NCBI GenBank assembly: GCA_965246795.1
Contig: CBDFFN010000022.1
Coordinates: forward strand, 1-64,000
Source: JAJXWB01 sp965246795
Lineage (GTDB): Bacteria; Pseudomonadota; Alphaproteobacteria; Rhizobiales; Beijerinckiaceae
Direction: 5' to 3'
DNA: 64,000 nucleotides
Part shown: positions 61,676-64,000 of the stretch, one piece after another
How positions within the stretch are numbered: the first letter of the stretch is position 1
How the letters are laid out: each line of letters begins with the position of its first letter
The notes under the pieces: model-generated
The model's input: the letters and a program-made list of their open reading frames with translations, nothing else
The model's database searches: none
Told to the model about the DNA's origin: nothing
Made by a program: the position numbers and the translations under genes

Positions 61676-62685
61676 CACGCCCCCTGTCCGGTGCGCGGTC
61701 CGAGGTAGGCAAACCAGGTCTTCGTCGCATTCGCGATCGAATCCGGATCCCACAGCGGCGCGTTCTCCCAATTTCCAATCTGCTGCATCATGCGGCGGAC
61801 GCCGTCCTCGAAGGATACGACCGGCTTCCAGCCAAGCACCGATGTCGCCTTGCCGATGTTGGCAAAGGTGATGTCAGGTTCGCCAGGCCGTTTCGGAATG
61901 TAGACGACGTCGCCGCCGATGAGTTCGATAAGACGGTTTATCGATTGCGGCGCGCCGGCACCGATGTTGAAGCGCTCGCCGCTGACTCTCGTTTCCGCCG
62001 CGGCAAGAAAGGCAGCAGCGACATCGGTGACGTAGATGAAGTCCCGCAATTGCGAGCCATCGCCGACAACCGTGTAGGGTTTGCCCGCGAGTTTCTGGCG
62101 AAAGAACACGCCGAACACCGCGCCATAAGCGCCGGTCGTGCGCACGCGTGTGCCATAGGCATTGAAGATGCAGATGGCGTTGACCGGAAGACCGTAGACC
62201 TGGCCCCAGTGGAAGACCGCTTGCTCGCCCTGATATTTCGATAGCGCATAGGGATATTGCGGCGCGATCGGATGATCTTCGCGCGTCGGCGTGCCTGCCA
62301 GTCCGTAGCAGGACGACGATGAGGCATAGACCAACTTCTGCACTTTCGCCGCACGCGCGCACTCGAGCACTCGTACCGTGCCCTGCACGTTGATTTCCAT
62401 GTAGTCGATTGGCCGCTCGATCGACGGCACGATGTCGCCGATCCCCGCGTAGTGGAAGACGTAACTCGCGCCGTTGAACGCCTTGTGGCCCGGCTGGAGC
62501 GAGCGGATGTCGGCCTTGTGGACCGTCAGCTTCGGCTCGCTCTTGTGGTGGGCAAGATTGTCCTCGTGCCCACCGGAGAAGTCGTCGATGACGCGAACCT
62601 CGAAGCCGCGGTCGAGCAGCAGGTCGACGGTGTGACTGCCGATGAAGCCCGCGCCGCCCGTGACGACCGCAATGCGATCCGTCAC
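61675..62685 (-). CDS. NAD-dependent nucleotide-sugar epimerase/dehydratase
   Basis: 336 residues, extended SDR. Cofactor motif VTGGAGFIGSHTVD, active site Ser in YASSSSCYG and Tyr-x3-Lys in PYALSKYQGE. The sequence is near the UDP-glucose 4-epimerase group. It overlaps the downstream kinase by one base and the upstream epimerase by four. Exact substrate unknown. Confidence 0.88.
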   Translation of the reverse strand: MTDRIAVVTGGAGFIGSHTVDLLLDRGFEVRVIDDFSGGHEDNLAHHKSEPKLTVHKADIRSLQPGHKAFNGASYVFHYAGIGDIVPSIERPIDYMEINVQGTVRVLECARAAKVQKLVYASSSSCYGLAGTPTREDHPIAPQYPYALSKYQGEQAVFHWGQVYGLPVNAICIFNAYGTRVRTTGAYGAVFGVFFRQKLAGKPYTVVGDGSQLRDFIYVTDVAAAFLAAAETRVSGERFNIGAGAPQSINRLIELIGGDVVYIPKRPGEPDITFANIGKATSVLGWKPVVSFEDGVRRMMQQIGNWENAPLWDPDSIANATKTWFAYLGPRTGQGA

Positions 62686-63695
62686 GCCGCACTCAGACGC
62701 TGCAGCCGCTTCACGTTGAAATAGGCGTCGTCGCTCATGCTGTCGGGCAACTCCCCACGCACGAACGCGCGGGTGAGCTCACGAACAGCATCCTCGATTG
62801 TGAATTTCGGCTTGAAGCCGAGCACGCGTGTCACCTTGTCGGAATTGATATGGTACGAACGCAGATCGTCGGACGGCGTCGTCACGATCTCGATGTCCTT
62901 GCGCTCCGGCAGCTCCTCGCGAACGACCTTGCGCACGAGATTGGCGATTTCCATTAGCGACAAATTCTGGAAGCCGACGTTGAAAATATCGCCCTGGATT
63001 TTGTCCTTCGGCGCCTCGATAAACATTTCGACGGCGTCGCAATAATCCTGAATGTGCAAGTTCGGCCGCTTCTGAGAACCGCCGAACACCGTGATCTTAT
63101 TCTTGTTGACGGCGTGATTGGTGAGGATGTTCACCGACAGGTCGAGCCGCTGGCGCGGCGCATATCCACACACGGTCGCCGGACGGAAGGTAACGCCCGT
63201 AAAATTGTCGTCGATATGCTTGTTGAGCAGCGGCTCGCACATCCCCTTATACTTGTTGTAGAGCGTCAGCGGCACGAGCGGATGATCTTCCGTCACGTCC
63301 GGATGCTCCGACACGCCATAGACCGACGACGACGAGGCGTAGACGAAGCGCTTCACACCGGCGTTCTTCGCGGCCAGAACCATCGGTTCAAACGCGTCGA
63401 GATTGACCGAGGTCGAGAGATTCTCGTCGAGCTCGAAGCTCGCGTCGTTCGAGATGCAGGCGAGGCTCGCGAAAACGTCGTGGCCCTTCACCGCCTCGGC
63501 GAGCTTCGCTGTGTCGCGGATGTCGCCTTTGATAATCTTGAGGTTCGGATGGTCCTTCGGCAGGAAATCGTCGCCGAAATACATGATGTCGAAAATCGTG
63601 ACCTTGTAGCCCGACTTCAGAAGCTGCGGCACGAGCCGGCTGCCGCAATAGCCGGCGCCGCCGGTCAGAAAGATGTTTTTGAATTGCTTGGCCAT
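62682..63695 (-). CDS. NAD-dependent nucleotide-sugar epimerase/dehydratase
   Basis: 337 residues from ATG 63695. Cofactor motif LTGGAGYCGSRLVPQLL, active site Ser in YASSSSVYG and Tyr-x3-Lys in TLYNKYKGMCE. The protein is of the same broad family as the next gene but differs enough to have a distinct substrate. It comes 61 bases after the transaldolase-like gene, the largest gap at the start of this operon. Confidence 0.88.
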   Translation of the reverse strand: MAKQFKNIFLTGGAGYCGSRLVPQLLKSGYKVTIFDIMYFGDDFLPKDHPNLKIIKGDIRDTAKLAEAVKGHDVFASLACISNDASFELDENLSTSVNLDAFEPMVLAAKNAGVKRFVYASSSSVYGVSEHPDVTEDHPLVPLTLYNKYKGMCEPLLNKHIDDNFTGVTFRPATVCGYAPRQRLDLSVNILTNHAVNKNKITVFGGSQKRPNLHIQDYCDAVEMFIEAPKDKIQGDIFNVGFQNLSLMEIANLVRKVVREELPERKDIEIVTTPSDDLRSYHINSDKVTRVLGFKPKFTIEDAVRELTRAFVRGELPDSMSDDAYFNVKRLQRLSAA

Positions 63696-63756
63696 TTCGG
63701 CACCCCTTTGATCTTGATCGGGTTCGGTCGACGCTATCGCGCGCGGCCGCGGAAAT

Positions 63757-64000
63757 TCACGCGCGGATGCTGAAGCCCGACAATGTGGCGTCTCTGTGGA
63801 ACATCTGGACGGTCTCCAGCGAGTAGTCCACCAGGTCTTTGCCGACGAGCGACAGTTTCGCGAGAATATCGCCTGTCGCCGTGATGATGTCGCTGCCCGC
63901 CTGCTCGGCATGGAACACGTTCAGCAGCTCACGCGGGCTCGCCCACAGAAGCTGCGCCGACGGGCAGGCGGCCTTCAACACCTTGCGGCACTCGACCATG
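63757..64000 (-). CDS. Transaldolase-family protein, cut by the window's right edge
   Basis: Only the last 80 or so codons are visible, ending at 63757. The sequence GSDIITATGDILAKLSLVG, then YSLETVQMFHRDA and GFSI, is that of transaldolase / fructose-6-phosphate aldolase C-termini. The ATG at 63999 is probably internal since the family is over 210 residues. It is the first visible gene of the operon, and a transaldolase beside sugar-activating enzymes suggests it builds an unusual sugar carbon chain. Confidence 0.75.
   Translation of the reverse strand, partial: MVECRKVLKAACPSAQLLWASPRELLNVFHAEQAGSDIITATGDILAKLSLVGKDLVDYSLETVQMFHRDATLSGFSIRA

Noticed and set aside
1..64000. CRISPR arrays, insertion sequences and phage genes
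   Set aside because: No regularly spaced direct repeats, transposase or phage structural protein was found on either strand.

Overview
The window is a GC-rich, gene-dense chromosomal segment of an alphaproteobacterium, most likely of the order Hyphomicrobiales (Rhizobiales). Evidence: a perfect CtrA-type box (TTAA-N7-TTAAC), many four-base stop/start overlaps, a fused urease gamma-beta subunit, and intergenic palindromic repeats beginning CCTCATCCTGAG. No insertion sequence, phage gene, integrase or CRISPR array was seen. I cannot fix the genus by eye.

Layout. 1-11.5 kb: housekeeping and accessory genes (mutT at the left edge, a lipoprotein gene broken by two one-base indels, cobK, a flippase-like membrane protein, a WD40 protein, a Tim44-like protein, an ABC exporter pair, mogA, tRNA-Gly(GCC), a TadG-like protein, two tiny membrane peptides). 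11.5-23.1 kb: an aromatic-compound catabolic cluster. It has a Rieske ring-hydroxylating dioxygenase alpha and beta, dihydrodiol dehydrogenase, Rieske ferredoxin, TetR regulator and two tandem extradiol/VOC proteins, one of which has lost all three metal ligands. Three tandem branched-chain-type solute-binding proteins follow, with a divergent amidohydrolase upstream. 23.2-28.5 kb: a CsbD protein, an aldehyde dehydrogenase, an IlvD/Edd dehydratase and a ThDP enzyme.

28.6-34.6 kb looks like a small surface-glycan locus (methyltransferase-like protein, secreted TIM-barrel-like protein, GSCFA-TPR protein, a frameshifted methyltransferase, ABC-2 permease). 34.8-41.5 kb carries a sugar-type ABC importer without its ATPase, an HpcH/HpaI aldolase, a 2-hydroxyacid dehydrogenase, an SDR and ubiG. 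41.5-52.4 kb is a nitrogen-salvage region: hupE/ureJ, ureD-ureAB-ureC-ureE-ureF-ureG, a TPR protein, then puuE, uraD, two hydroxyisourate hydrolase paralogues (one cytosolic, one with a Tat signal) and an MFS transporter. Together these would turn 5-hydroxyisourate into allantoin, then allantoate, and urea into ammonia; urate oxidase is not in the window.

52.5-55.3 kb holds an L,D-transpeptidase, a methyltransferase, a YqhA protein and a small secreted protein. 55.3-64.0 kb is a minus-strand, mostly translationally coupled operon for an unusual nucleotide-activated sugar. It contains a transaldolase-family protein (cut by the window edge), two Tyr-Lys epimerases, a cytidylyltransferase-kinase fusion in reversed HldE order, a Gfo/Idh oxidoreductase, a UDP-glucose dehydrogenase homologue lacking the catalytic Cys, an epimerase homologue with His-His in place of Tyr-Lys, a methyltransferase and a GDP-mannose-dehydratase-like SDR. 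This operon and the Rieske/dead-VOC/triple-binding-protein cluster are the two best candidates for undescribed biology.
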